A stretch of DNA of 54,254 nt. Source: Clostridia bacterium. GTDB taxonomy: Bacteria > Bacillota > Clostridia > Oscillospirales > Acutalibacteraceae. Positions 1 through 7,653 of the stretch are shown here, one piece after another. The first letter of the stretch is position 1, and every line of letters starts with the position of its first letter. Below the pieces are notes generated by a model. It had not been told where the DNA came from and searched no databases. It saw nothing but the letters and a program-made list of their open reading frames with translations. The translations under genes and the position numbers were made by a program. The stretch is from positions 1 through 54,254 of the forward strand of contig JAFXBF010000025.1 of NCBI GenBank assembly GCA_017516745.1, given 5' to 3'.

Positions 1-1
1 A

Positions 2-1081
2 GAGGAAGAACGCAAATCTTCACATAATGGTATATGGCTTTGCCAATCATGCTCAAAGTTAATTGATTCTGATCCCACCGCTTATTCCAAAGACTTATTG
101 CATGGATGGAAGAGCCTTGCAGAAGCTACTTCTGCCTTAGAACTTGAACGTCCATCCGGGGCAATTGCAATCGGTGAAGGCCATCAAAACAATCATGCTG
201 AGTTTGAAAATATCCGATGGTTTGAACCTGTAGAAAAACATTCTACTATTATGTGGGCACACACGGCACTCGACAAATTTTGCAAAGTAACAGAAGGTAG
301 CGTAATTCTTGTGTCTGGATATTCTGGAGTGGGAATTGATATACTTGCTCAGAACATTGTGCGAAATAATCTTAAGGCAAACAGTAAAGTAATTTATTTC
401 AATTTGAAAGAATCGAGTGCCGCTATAGTCAATTCATTGGTTGCGGCAGAAAGCTATGTCAATACAAACGATATTAGAACATCCACGTTAACCGAAGACG
501 AGTGGCAACGCCTTGCCGTTGCTGCTAACGTGCTTGAGCATTGCCAGCTTCTTTTTGAACCATACGATTTGAGCCAATCTTCTATGTCTGATTATTTTCT
601 GTCCGCGATAAGGAATGGAAATGCAGATATTGTTGTTCTTGATGATCTGGACGGATTAGGCATAGGCGATGCAACAGCACTTAACTCATTTTTATATCAA
701 ATGCGTAATGCCGCAATTCAAAGCGGGACGATTGTTTGCGTTTTACTTGAGCTTAGCGAAATACCAAGGCGCATGGATAAAAGACCAGTAATAACTGATC
801 CGGCTATTAATAAGCTGAGTAAATTTTGTGATGTTATTCAATTCCTGTATCACAATGAAGATGATTATATTGTGTCCTCTGAAACAAGAATATTGGAATT
901 GATTGTTGCCAAAAACTATTCAACAACGCAAAGCGGAGTATTTTACTGGGCACAACTTCCCGCATATTCAGTCCTAACAGAGTTTGAGCACGAAACCGAA
1001 CAACGTAAGAATACTCTTGAAAAGTATCCTGGCATACTTGCGGGTGTACAAGCTTTTTCAGACTGTTTGGAAAAGCTGTAA
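2..1081 (+). CDS. Partial HNH-like zinc / degenerate DnaB-like ATPase protein
   Basis: The reading frame is open to the left edge, so the N-terminus lies outside the window; 359 residues are visible. The first visible residues hold a CQSC pair inside a NGIWLCQSC...LIDSD context followed by a helix with HGWK. This resembles the zinc-binding piece seen at the front of HNH-like proteins. A RecA/DnaB-type fold then seems to follow: a beta strand leads into GYSGVGID at about visible residues 106-113, where a Walker A would carry GKT/GKS, and a Walker B-like ADIVVLDD lies near 213. The Walker A lysine and Ser/Thr are replaced by Ile and Asp, so ATP hydrolysis is doubtful. It is followed by a hairpin cluster and a DUF4062-type gene on the same strand. 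A role in defence or replication control is inference only; the domain assignment is moderate. Confidence 0.6.
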   Translation, partial: EEERKSSHNGIWLCQSCSKLIDSDPTAYSKDLLHGWKSLAEATSALELERPSGAIAIGEGHQNNHAEFENIRWFEPVEKHSTIMWAHTALDKFCKVTEGSVILVSGYSGVGIDILAQNIVRNNLKANSKVIYFNLKESSAAIVNSLVAAESYVNTNDIRTSTLTEDEWQRLAVAANVLEHCQLLFEPYDLSQSSMSDYFLSAIRNGNADIVVLDDLDGLGIGDATALNSFLYQMRNAAIQSGTIVCVLLELSEIPRRMDKRPVITDPAINKLSKFCDVIQFLYHNEDDYIVSSETRILELIVAKNYSTTQSGVFYWAQLPAYSVLTEFEHETEQRKNTLEKYPGILAGVQAFSDCLEKL

Positions 1082-1091
1082 TACATACTCT

Positions 1092-1290
1092 TAGCACCAT
1101 CGGTGCGCAGCCAATTTCTCTGAAATTGTTAAAGGGTTCGGGATGTTGCCCGACAAGGAAATCGTAGATTTCGCATTGAGGGTACCTCGGTGCATTGCTT
1201 GCCAAGTATGATTTATCATCTTAGGCAAAAATGCGATGTGGGTCCCTTCATGCCCTGCTTGCCAAGTATGTTTTTGGCGAGTAGGGCATT
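1092..1290. repeat. Cluster of hairpins and a 60-bp-spaced direct repeat
   Basis: This gap between genes is packed with short perfect palindromes. They are GCACC-ATC-GGTGC (1094-1106), CAATTTC-TCT-GAAATTG (1112-1128), TCGGG-(6)-CCCGA (1138-1153), GAAATC-GTA-GATTTC (1158-1172... ending at 1172) and GAGG-GTA-CCTC (1178-1188). After them TGCTTGCCAAGTATG occurs twice, at 1196-1210 and 1256-1270. The second copy sits inside a larger stem in which ATGCCCT (1250-1256) pairs with AGGGCAT (1283-1289). The first copy can also form a looser stem. No convincing ORF fits. It may be a structured RNA, a degenerate repeat array or a terminator region. It is bounded on the right by an AT-rich stretch that could hold the promoter of the next gene. 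Confidence 0.65.
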
Positions 1291-1395
1291 TCTTATTCAA
1301 AAATTATTTTCAAAATTATTCGCAAAACGAATTGAAAATAATACAAATTTGTGATATACTATACGCAGAAAATATATCGGAGGGGAGTTTTTACG

Positions 1396-3024
1396 ATGCC
1401 TCATATTGGTGTAACCGTTTATGATCTTCTTTTATCATGTCCGGGGGATGTTCTGGACTTGAAAGAAACAATTGATGCTTGTGTAAAAAGCTTTAACGCT
1501 TCAATAGGTGAAGCTAACAATATAAGAATTGAACTGAAGCATTGGTCTACAGATAGCTTTTCTCAATCTGGAGATAAACCTCAGAACATTTTGAATAGAC
1601 AGTTCGTTGATGACTGTGATTTGTGTGTTGCTCTGTTGGGAATTCGCTTTGGTACGCCTACAGACAATTATGACTCCGGTACTGAAGAAGAAATCGAAAA
1701 AATGCTTGAGCAAGACAAGCAGGTCTTTCTTTATTTTGTGGAAAGAAACGTCGATCCAAGCAAGATAGATTTAGATCAATACAAAAAAGTCCAAGAGTTC
1801 AAAAAGAAATATACCGATAAAGGTGTATATACAGTTGTGAAAAGTGCAGAAGAACTGAGAAGTAATTTTCAAAATGCACTATCCCTGTATTTTATAAAAT
1901 TGGTTGCTCCTAATACCACACAGTTGCAACCAACACTCGCCCCCAAACTTATTATTTCATCCACTAATGATGACGGGACGAGTATTACACCGACTTATAC
2001 TCACTATCAAAAAATAAAGTTGGTCAAAGATAAAGAAGACTCTATCAAGGAACTAATAGAAAAAATATCCGCTATTACAATCACACGGCCTTCTGAGCAA
2101 TCATCCGAAGAACAAGAATCCGAGATTTCAGATGATGAACTGCAAGAAATGTGCGTGTCAGACGTTTTAGAGGCTCTTGAAAACAAAAAAATATCCACGA
2201 AACAGTATCATCGTTTATGTGGAACAAAGCCGCCTGAATATCACAAAGTCGAGATCGATGAGGAACACCAGAAGTTAGTGTCTTCATTTTGCGAGAAACA
2301 TGGTATTACTTTGAATGGTGATTTTTATTACTTAGGTAATTTGCAGAGAGAGATTAAATTTGCACTTATCACTCCATTTGGTAACAGTAGCACGTCCTAT
2401 CTCGGGAGCGACTTGGAACAGGAGAAGCATAAACTGTTGGAAGATCTTCTCTATAAATTCAGAGAATACAATCACGTGGTGGAATTCCTTGGAGGCATTG
2501 ATTCTATGCCTTATGTATCTCTTCAGATAGAAAATCAAGGAAACACTTTCGACGAGGATATTGACGTAAAACTCTTTATTGAGCAAGGGTGCTTTGCTGA
2601 TATCGATGACGTTCCTCAACCCGGATTGTTCTTTTTGGAAGAGGCAGTTGAGCTTAAAGTACCGAAGGCGCTGTTTTGTGGTCATCACGATGCTGATATC
2701 GAGGATTACACGAACTATCCCGTCTCTTATGCCCCACCCAAACTCTCTCTTCCTTTTAAGAGCAGAGATGAGGAAATTGCGGAACAACGAGAAGAATATC
2801 AAGATATGATGGAATATGTTTTCTGCTATGATTTAAGAGAAAACGATGAAGACGACATCCTATGTTTCAATATCCCTTACCTCAAACAGAACACAAAAAT
2901 GTTTTTCCCTTCGTATTTGTTCTTTAAGAAGAAACCCGAAAATCTCCGATACGAAATTCGTTCTAAGCATTCCCCCGAAGTCTATAAGGGAACGTTAAAG
3001 TTAGTTGATGGGAGCGAGAAGTAA
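1396..3024 (+). CDS. DUF4062-type N-terminal domain protein, candidate defence effector
   Basis: The start is the ATG at 1396 behind CGGAGGGG; an upstream in-frame ATG at 1351 has no ribosome site. The protein has 542 residues. The first ~150 match the DUF4062 pattern found at the front of many NLR-like and signalling proteins: YDLLLSCPGDV near the start, an RxELKHW strand, VDDCDLCVALLGIRFGTPT, a GTEEEIE helix and a VFLYF strand. DUF4062 is related to the TIR/SLOG-like nucleotide-binding folds. An acidic Ser/Glu-rich linker follows at ~240-265. The last ~280 residues are of a type I do not recognise, with no transmembrane segment. It is followed one base later by an XRE regulator and then a serine recombinase, so it is probable cargo of a mobile element. 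An anti-phage role is inference. Confidence 0.65.
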   Translation: MPHIGVTVYDLLLSCPGDVLDLKETIDACVKSFNASIGEANNIRIELKHWSTDSFSQSGDKPQNILNRQFVDDCDLCVALLGIRFGTPTDNYDSGTEEEIEKMLEQDKQVFLYFVERNVDPSKIDLDQYKKVQEFKKKYTDKGVYTVVKSAEELRSNFQNALSLYFIKLVAPNTTQLQPTLAPKLIISSTNDDGTSITPTYTHYQKIKLVKDKEDSIKELIEKISAITITRPSEQSSEEQESEISDDELQEMCVSDVLEALENKKISTKQYHRLCGTKPPEYHKVEIDEEHQKLVSSFCEKHGITLNGDFYYLGNLQREIKFALITPFGNSSTSYLGSDLEQEKHKLLEDLLYKFREYNHVVEFLGGIDSMPYVSLQIENQGNTFDEDIDVKLFIEQGCFADIDDVPQPGLFFLEEAVELKVPKALFCGHHDADIEDYTNYPVSYAPPKLSLPFKSRDEEIAEQREEYQDMMEYVFCYDLRENDEDDILCFNIPYLKQNTKMFFPSYLFFKKKPENLRYEIRSKHSPEVYKGTLKLVDGSEK

Positions 3025-3025
3025 T

Positions 3026-3397
3026 ATGGAAAGAAAACCACTTATCGTTGCACAAAGGCTGACAGAATTACGTGAAAGTGTACATCTTTCGCAAGCGAAA
3101 CTTGCAGCACAATTTGATGGCATAGAACAACCGGCAATCTTTAGATATGAAAATGCACAATCATTTCCTCCGTATGGGGTATTGATGCAATATGCTGATT
3201 TCTTTGATGTCTCTCTCGATTATATTTTTGGTAGAACAGATAATCCGCAAGGCAAGACTTACAAATACCAGCCTAAAATAATGCAGAGCAACTCTCAAAT
3301 GCATGAATTTATTGAGATGTGCTTTGATCCTAAATCACCTGCAAATGCGAAACTAAAAGAAATGTTATTAGATATGATGAAAGAGGGTGAAACATGA
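3026..3397 (+). CDS. XRE-family helix-turn-helix regulator
   Basis: The ATG at 3026 begins one base after the upstream stop and has GGGAG at 3010-3014; the longer frame starting at 3005 overlaps the previous gene and is unlikely. The protein has 123 residues. Residues ~6-65 form a Cro/CI-type HTH: RLTELRESVHLSQAKLAAQF, then an IEQPAIFRYENA recognition helix and a DVSLDYIFGRTDNP ending typical of Firmicutes XRE repressors. The C-terminal ~50 residues are helical. Its stop overlaps the recombinase start as ATGA, so the two are translationally coupled. It probably controls the element's own genes, including the upstream DUF4062 gene and the recombinase. Confidence 0.9.
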   Translation: MERKPLIVAQRLTELRESVHLSQAKLAAQFDGIEQPAIFRYENAQSFPPYGVLMQYADFFDVSLDYIFGRTDNPQGKTYKYQPKIMQSNSQMHEFIEMCFDPKSPANAKLKEMLLDMMKEGET

Positions 3398-4983
3398 AAG
3401 CTGTAATTTACGCCCGTTATTCTTCCGACAGCCAACGTGAAGAATCTATTGAAGGTCAAATCCGTGAATGTACTGCCTTTGCAGAAAAGAACGGCATTAC
3501 GGTGCTACGCCACTATATCGACAGAGCATTTTCTGCCAAGACAGACAACCGTCCCGAATTTCAGAACATGATTAAAGACAGCAACAAGAAGCTGTTCGAT
3601 ACTGTCATCGTCTGGAAGCTCGACCGCTTTGCCCGTAACCGCTATGACAGTGCAAGACATAAAGCTACGTTGAAGAAAAACGGCGTAAAGGTTGTATCTG
3701 CTACCGAAGCGATTGCTGATGGTTCCGTTGGCATTATGATGGAAACAATCTTGGAAGGTATGGCTGAGTATTATTCGGTTGACCTTTCTGAAAAAGTTGT
3801 GCGTGGTATGACCGACAATGCTTTGAAGTGTATGTTCAACGGTGGCACATTGCCGATTGGATATATCATCGACAAAGAACAGCATTTTCAGATAGACCCC
3901 GTTACCTCGCCTTTCGTACTTGCGGCTTTTGAGAAATACGCCGACGGTGCAACCATGACGGAAGTCCGTGACTATCTCAACGAAAACGGCGTAACCAACA
4001 CCAGAGGCAAGCCGATGACCTACAACAGCGTTCAGCACTTACTGAATAATCGTCGATACATCGGTGAGTATGTCTATCGAGAAATCGTTGTCCCTGATGG
4101 AATCCCCGCCATTGTTCCTCTCGATCTATTTGAACGAGTACAGGAAAAGATGGCAAAAAACAAAAAAGCCCCTGCACGACACAAAGCAGAGGATGATTAC
4201 TTACTGACCACCAAACTGTTCTGCGGTCATTGCGGAGCTTATATGTGCGGTGAAAGCGGCACCAGCAGAACCGGTGTGGTTCACCACTATTACAAGTGCG
4301 TATCCGTTAAGAAGAAACGTGCTGAATGCCACAAGAAGCCTGTCAAGAAAAGCTGGATCGAAGATCTGGTCATTGAAGAAGCCATGAAAATGGTTATGGA
4401 TGATGATGTAGTTGATGCTATCGTTTCTATGCTGATGGACTTACAAGGGCGTGAGAACACCAATCTACCGCTTTATCAGCAGCAGTTGAGAGAGACAGAG
4501 ACTAAGATAGAAAACCTCTTAAAAGCCATTACAGAGGGTGTCTTCACGAAATCTACCAAGACACTGCTTGAAGAATTGGAAGCAGCTAAAGAGGAACTTG
4601 AGAATCGCATTGCTCTTGAAAAACTGGAGAAACCTCAGATCAGCGAAGAATTTATGCGTTTCTGGCTCCACCGCTTTCGCAAGCTGGATATGGCAAAGAA
4701 AGAGCATCGTCAGATGTTGATCGACGTGTTTATCAATGCGATATTCCTGTACGATGACAAAATGCTCATTACCTTCAACTACAAAGAGGGTACCAAAACC
4801 ATCACTTTTGATGATGTAAAAAATGAGGTCTCGGGGGAGGCTTCTGGTTCGGATTTGGATTGCCCAAGTGCACCAAACGAAAATCCGTTTACGAAAGTGA
4901 GCGGATTTTCGTTTGTATTATTTATTTTTCAATATTCATCATTCATTATTCATTTGTTGCAGAACGGATTTTCGAATGAATAA
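3394..4983 (+). CDS. Large serine recombinase
   Basis: This is a site-specific recombinase of the large serine (resolvase/invertase) family, 529 residues. The catalytic region at 1-150 has ARYSSD with the nucleophile serine at about residue 10, plus VWKLDRFARN. The recombinase domain follows at ~155-265, then a zinc ribbon beginning LFCGHCGAYMC near 276 with later cysteines at ~302 and ~310. A coiled coil (~350-410) and a conserved tail ending in GSDLDCPSAPN complete it. It integrates or excises the element between att sites. The last ~35 residues are unusual: they are read through a perfect 13-bp terminator-like hairpin and low-complexity AT-rich DNA. The natural end of the family may therefore be at about residue 495, with the rest being read-through into flanking sequence. 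Start overlap ATGA with the XRE gene is clear. Confidence 0.95.
   Translation: MKAVIYARYSSDSQREESIEGQIRECTAFAEKNGITVLRHYIDRAFSAKTDNRPEFQNMIKDSNKKLFDTVIVWKLDRFARNRYDSARHKATLKKNGVKVVSATEAIADGSVGIMMETILEGMAEYYSVDLSEKVVRGMTDNALKCMFNGGTLPIGYIIDKEQHFQIDPVTSPFVLAAFEKYADGATMTEVRDYLNENGVTNTRGKPMTYNSVQHLLNNRRYIGEYVYREIVVPDGIPAIVPLDLFERVQEKMAKNKKAPARHKAEDDYLLTTKLFCGHCGAYMCGESGTSRTGVVHHYYKCVSVKKKRAECHKKPVKKSWIEDLVIEEAMKMVMDDDVVDAIVSMLMDLQGRENTNLPLYQQQLRETETKIENLLKAITEGVFTKSTKTLLEELEAAKEELENRIALEKLEKPQISEEFMRFWLHRFRKLDMAKKEHRQMLIDVFINAIFLYDDKMLITFNYKEGTKTITFDDVKNEVSGEASGSDLDCPSAPNENPFTKVSGFSFVLFIFQYSSFIIHLLQNGFSNE
4875..4914 (+). terminator. Perfect 13-bp hairpin inside the 3' end of the recombinase ORF
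   Basis: The left arm AAACGAAAATCCG (4875-4887) and right arm CGGATTTTCGTTT (4902-4914) are exactly complementary around a 14-nt loop and are followed by an AT-rich run. It looks like an intrinsic terminator or an att-linked palindrome, yet it lies before the stop codon at 4981. Confidence 0.6.
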
Positions 4984-4987
4984 TGAA
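4942..4987. repeat. Inverted repeat, 13-bp arms, at probable element edge
   Basis: TTCATTATTCATT (4942-4954) is exactly complementary to AATGAATAATGAA (4975-4987). A third copy of the decamer CGGATTTTCG sits in the loop at 4965-4974. The pair lies between the recombinase and the promoter of the next, host-like gene and may mark the right boundary of the integrated element. Confidence 0.5.
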
Positions 4988-5024
4988 AAATGAAGCCGCT
5001 GACGCTGATGAATAATAAATAATT

Positions 5025-5053
5025 TTGACATAGTTTTCATCGTGTGTTATAAT
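5025..5053 (+). promoter_or_regulatory. Sigma-A-type promoter for the phosphoesterase gene
   Basis: TTGACA at 5025-5030 and TATAAT at 5048-5053 are both perfect consensus boxes with a 17-bp spacer. The start codon is about 60 bases downstream. Confidence 0.85.
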
Positions 5054-5118
5054 TCAACACAGTTAAAGCTATTCAAAAATAATTATTTATTATTGAATCT
5101 GTTTAAGAGGGTGACTAT

Positions 5119-6324
5119 ATGAAAAAATCAATCAAATCAACAGTTTGCATACTTCTGTGCATAGTCCTTATGCTTTCTTTTGCCTTCGGCTCATTTGCCG
5201 TTTACACAAACACAGCCGAGGCGCAACGCTTCAATGATGACGGCACATTCAGAATTATGCACATCACCGACACTCACCTTGGATATTCCAATCTTGACGC
5301 TTCCATTTATCTTATCGCATCTGCCTGCGACAGAGAAAAGCCCGATATGATTGCTCTTACAGGCGATATCGCAATGTCGGACGACAAGGTGGAAATGGAT
5401 ACCTGTATAGATAGGCTTATGACCGTGTTTGAAGAAAGAAATATTCCCGTTGCGGTCAGCTTCGGCAACCACGATATCGAAACAAAAAGCTACCCCAATC
5501 CGAGTGAGCTTATGGCTCTTTACAATTCCTATGAATGTTCAATTTCCGTTGATGAGGGCGACATCCTTACGGGCTGCGGTACATACAACGTTCCCGTTTT
5601 GGCTTCCGACAGCGACGAAATTAAGTTCAATATCTGGGTCTTCGATTCCGGCTCATCGGACGGTGAGGGACACTACAGCAATGTTCCTGCCGACCAGGTT
5701 GAGTGGTACAAGACAGTGTCCGCTGATATTGAACAAGAAAACGGCAAGGTATATTCACTTGCTTTCCAGCACATAATCGTGCCCGAAATTTACGATGCTC
5801 TTCAGAAACACAACACACCGAGAGCCTATGCTTTTGAGCATATTTATAACAAAGGCGAGTACTATTCGTTTAATCCCGAGTTTGAAAACCATGGTGTGCT
5901 CAATGAAATGCCCTGTCCCGGTTACTATAACCACGGCCAGTTTGCTGCTATGGTTGACAGGGGAGACGTTCTCGGCATTTTTACGGGTCACGACCATACA
6001 AACGCTTTCAGCGTAAAATATCAGGGCATAAACATTACAAATTCACTCAGTACAAGATATAACGGCGATGCATTTTCTTCGCAGTACGGCTACAGAATTA
6101 TTGATATCAACGAAGCCGATACTTCAACCTACACAACAAGAGCCGTTCATTGGTACGACTTTTTCACCCTCGGCGATGTTTTTTCACTCAGCCGAAGCGG
6201 TGACAAGTACGGCTCAGGCCTTGCGTTCAGCGTTCTGTTCCAGGGCTTCTTCCAAAAGTATGCTGACAAATTCGCAACAACTATAGTCTATATTTTCACA
6301 GGCAGACAGTGTGCATATAACTGA
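5119..6324 (+). CDS. Secreted calcineurin-like metallophosphoesterase
   Basis: A 401-residue exported phosphoesterase. A signal peptide occupies about residues 1-29: a KKSIKS n-region, a long hydrophobic core and a SFA end. The metallophosphoesterase motifs are complete: DTH at 51-53, GD at 82-83, GNHD at 116-119, an H in FQHI near 217 and GHDH near 290. These bind two metal ions and hydrolyse phosphomono- or diesters. Its start has GAGGGTG ahead of the ATG. The C-terminus is hydrophobic (FSVLFQGFF and TTIVYIFTG), perhaps a weak membrane-binding tail. It is transcribed alone from a consensus promoter and ends at a bidirectional terminator shared with the convergent gene. The substrate cannot be told from sequence. 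Two more secreted members of the fold occur in this window. Confidence 0.9.
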   Translation: MKKSIKSTVCILLCIVLMLSFAFGSFAVYTNTAEAQRFNDDGTFRIMHITDTHLGYSNLDASIYLIASACDREKPDMIALTGDIAMSDDKVEMDTCIDRLMTVFEERNIPVAVSFGNHDIETKSYPNPSELMALYNSYECSISVDEGDILTGCGTYNVPVLASDSDEIKFNIWVFDSGSSDGEGHYSNVPADQVEWYKTVSADIEQENGKVYSLAFQHIIVPEIYDALQKHNTPRAYAFEHIYNKGEYYSFNPEFENHGVLNEMPCPGYYNHGQFAAMVDRGDVLGIFTGHDHTNAFSVKYQGINITNSLSTRYNGDAFSSQYGYRIIDINEADTSTYTTRAVHWYDFFTLGDVFSLSRSGDKYGSGLAFSVLFQGFFQKYADKFATTIVYIFTGRQCAYN

Positions 6325-6337
6325 TATCTGTAAAGAA

Positions 6338-6363
6338 AAAGCCACGGAGAAATCCGTGGCTTT
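6338..6363. terminator. Bidirectional terminator
   Basis: AAAGCCACGGA (6338-6348) pairs perfectly with TCCGTGGCTTT (6353-6363) around a 4-nt loop, with A and T runs outside. It sits between the convergent phosphoesterase and glycosidase-like genes. Confidence 0.9.
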
Positions 6364-6371
6364 AACTGTTA

Positions 6372-7613
6372 TTAATAGCTCTTGTCTTTTTCGATAAACT
6401 CACCGAAAAGCTCTTTTACTGCGTAATATGACGGCTTCGGGTTGCCTTTGACATCCACAAGACCCCATCTTGTTTCCGTCGGGCAGTCGTTCTGTCCGCA
6501 GTAAGCGCATTTTTCACAATCGGAGTAGCTGAAAACAATTGCACCGCAGATGAAATCGAGCTTGTAGAATAATTTAAGCACCTTGCGGTAGAACTTTGCC
6601 TGTCCCTCGGGTGTGTGCGGACAGCCCGGTATAACCGTAATTGCAGGCAGCTCCTTGTAAAGGTGGTTTGTCATATCACCGTGGAACATAAAGTCTGTAT
6701 AAAGCTCAGGCTTGTTTTCGCACACGTATTTGACGTGCTCTCTGAAATGCTCGGGCAGATTTTCCACAAAGCGAACGATATCTTTTTCTGCCTCTTTTTC
6801 GCTCTCAAAGCCGTAGTCTTGCAAAATCGACTTTTTTTCTGCCTTGGTTTTAGGCTTACCTTCACTTATGTAGCCGAATTCCTGCATAAGTATGGGCTTA
6901 CCCGTGAATGCCCAAAGAAAGCGTGCCATTGTTTCAAACAGGAAAATGAAGCCGGGCAGCGAGAAGAAGCAGCCGAGGTACATATCAAGTCCCACATAGT
7001 CGCAGTATTTGTGGTAGGGCTTCAAGCCGTAGTGCAGGTCAACCTGAGGGCCTGCGGAATTGTAGCCGATGATGATATCCTTTCTTAAAGGATACATTTC
7101 TTCAAGCTGAATACCGATGAATTTTATTGCCTCATCCATTGTGTAGGGTACGGTAAACCTCGGCATACCCATTTCGTTTGTAATCTGTAAGCCGTCAACA
7201 TAGCCCTGAATATCTTCAATAAAAAAGCGTGATACGGCACGCAGCTTTTCTTCGCCTTCTTTTGTGCGGCTGTCAATTCCGATGCCTACATAATGAGCAG
7301 GCAGGGGAGTAACCGCCATAACCTTAAGTCCGCTTTCGTGGAAACGCCTGCACCTTTCCTTGCTCTCGGTGTATCTCGGGTTGATTGAGCCGTCAGCATT
7401 GAACGGATACGGTATATCGGTTCTTATCCATTCGATATTTGCACCCTTGATTTGCTCGTGGTTGTCGCTTACGTGGCAGGCTCCACGAATAAACCCGTGC
7501 TTTTTGCGTATTGCCTTTTCTTCCGAAAGGTCTTTTATGAAATATGATTTTACTATGTTTGTCGGGATGAACTTAATGCTGTTGATAATCTGGTCTTTCA
7601 AAAACTGATCCAT
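6372..7613 (-). CDS. Clan GH-A-like TIM-barrel glycosidase-like protein (paralog 1)
   Basis: 413 residues, starting at an ATG with GGGAG 8 bases upstream. The fold pattern is that of clan GH-A glycoside hydrolases: GxxHVSDN and NIEWIRTD strands, an ITNEMG motif whose Glu after Asn would be the acid/base, and LMQEFGYISEG whose Glu would be the nucleophile. Near the C-terminus there is a cysteine cluster, C-x2-C-x2-C-x4-C, just ahead of TRWGLVD. I cannot place it in a numbered GH family. No signal peptide is evident, although a hydrophobic stretch occurs mid-protein (LPGFIFLFETMARFLWAF). A close paralog lies at 24132-25370. It is encoded downstream of the YfhO-like gene with a short gap (7614-7653), likely as one transcript, so a role in handling a surface or lipid-linked glycan is possible. 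Confidence 0.7.
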   Translation of the reverse strand: MDQFLKDQIINSIKFIPTNIVKSYFIKDLSEEKAIRKKHGFIRGACHVSDNHEQIKGANIEWIRTDIPYPFNADGSINPRYTESKERCRRFHESGLKVMAVTPLPAHYVGIGIDSRTKEGEEKLRAVSRFFIEDIQGYVDGLQITNEMGMPRFTVPYTMDEAIKFIGIQLEEMYPLRKDIIIGYNSAGPQVDLHYGLKPYHKYCDYVGLDMYLGCFFSLPGFIFLFETMARFLWAFTGKPILMQEFGYISEGKPKTKAEKKSILQDYGFESEKEAEKDIVRFVENLPEHFREHVKYVCENKPELYTDFMFHGDMTNHLYKELPAITVIPGCPHTPEGQAKFYRKVLKLFYKLDFICGAIVFSYSDCEKCAYCGQNDCPTETRWGLVDVKGNPKPSYYAVKELFGEFIEKDKSY

Positions 7614-7653
7614 TACATTTTCTCCCTTTATTATTCTGTAAAACCAATATACA

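Noticed and set aside
1091-1300. A 69-residue minus-strand ORF with HTWQA repeats
   Set aside because: The repeats come from the 60-bp-spaced DNA direct repeat and hairpins; no ribosome site is seen.
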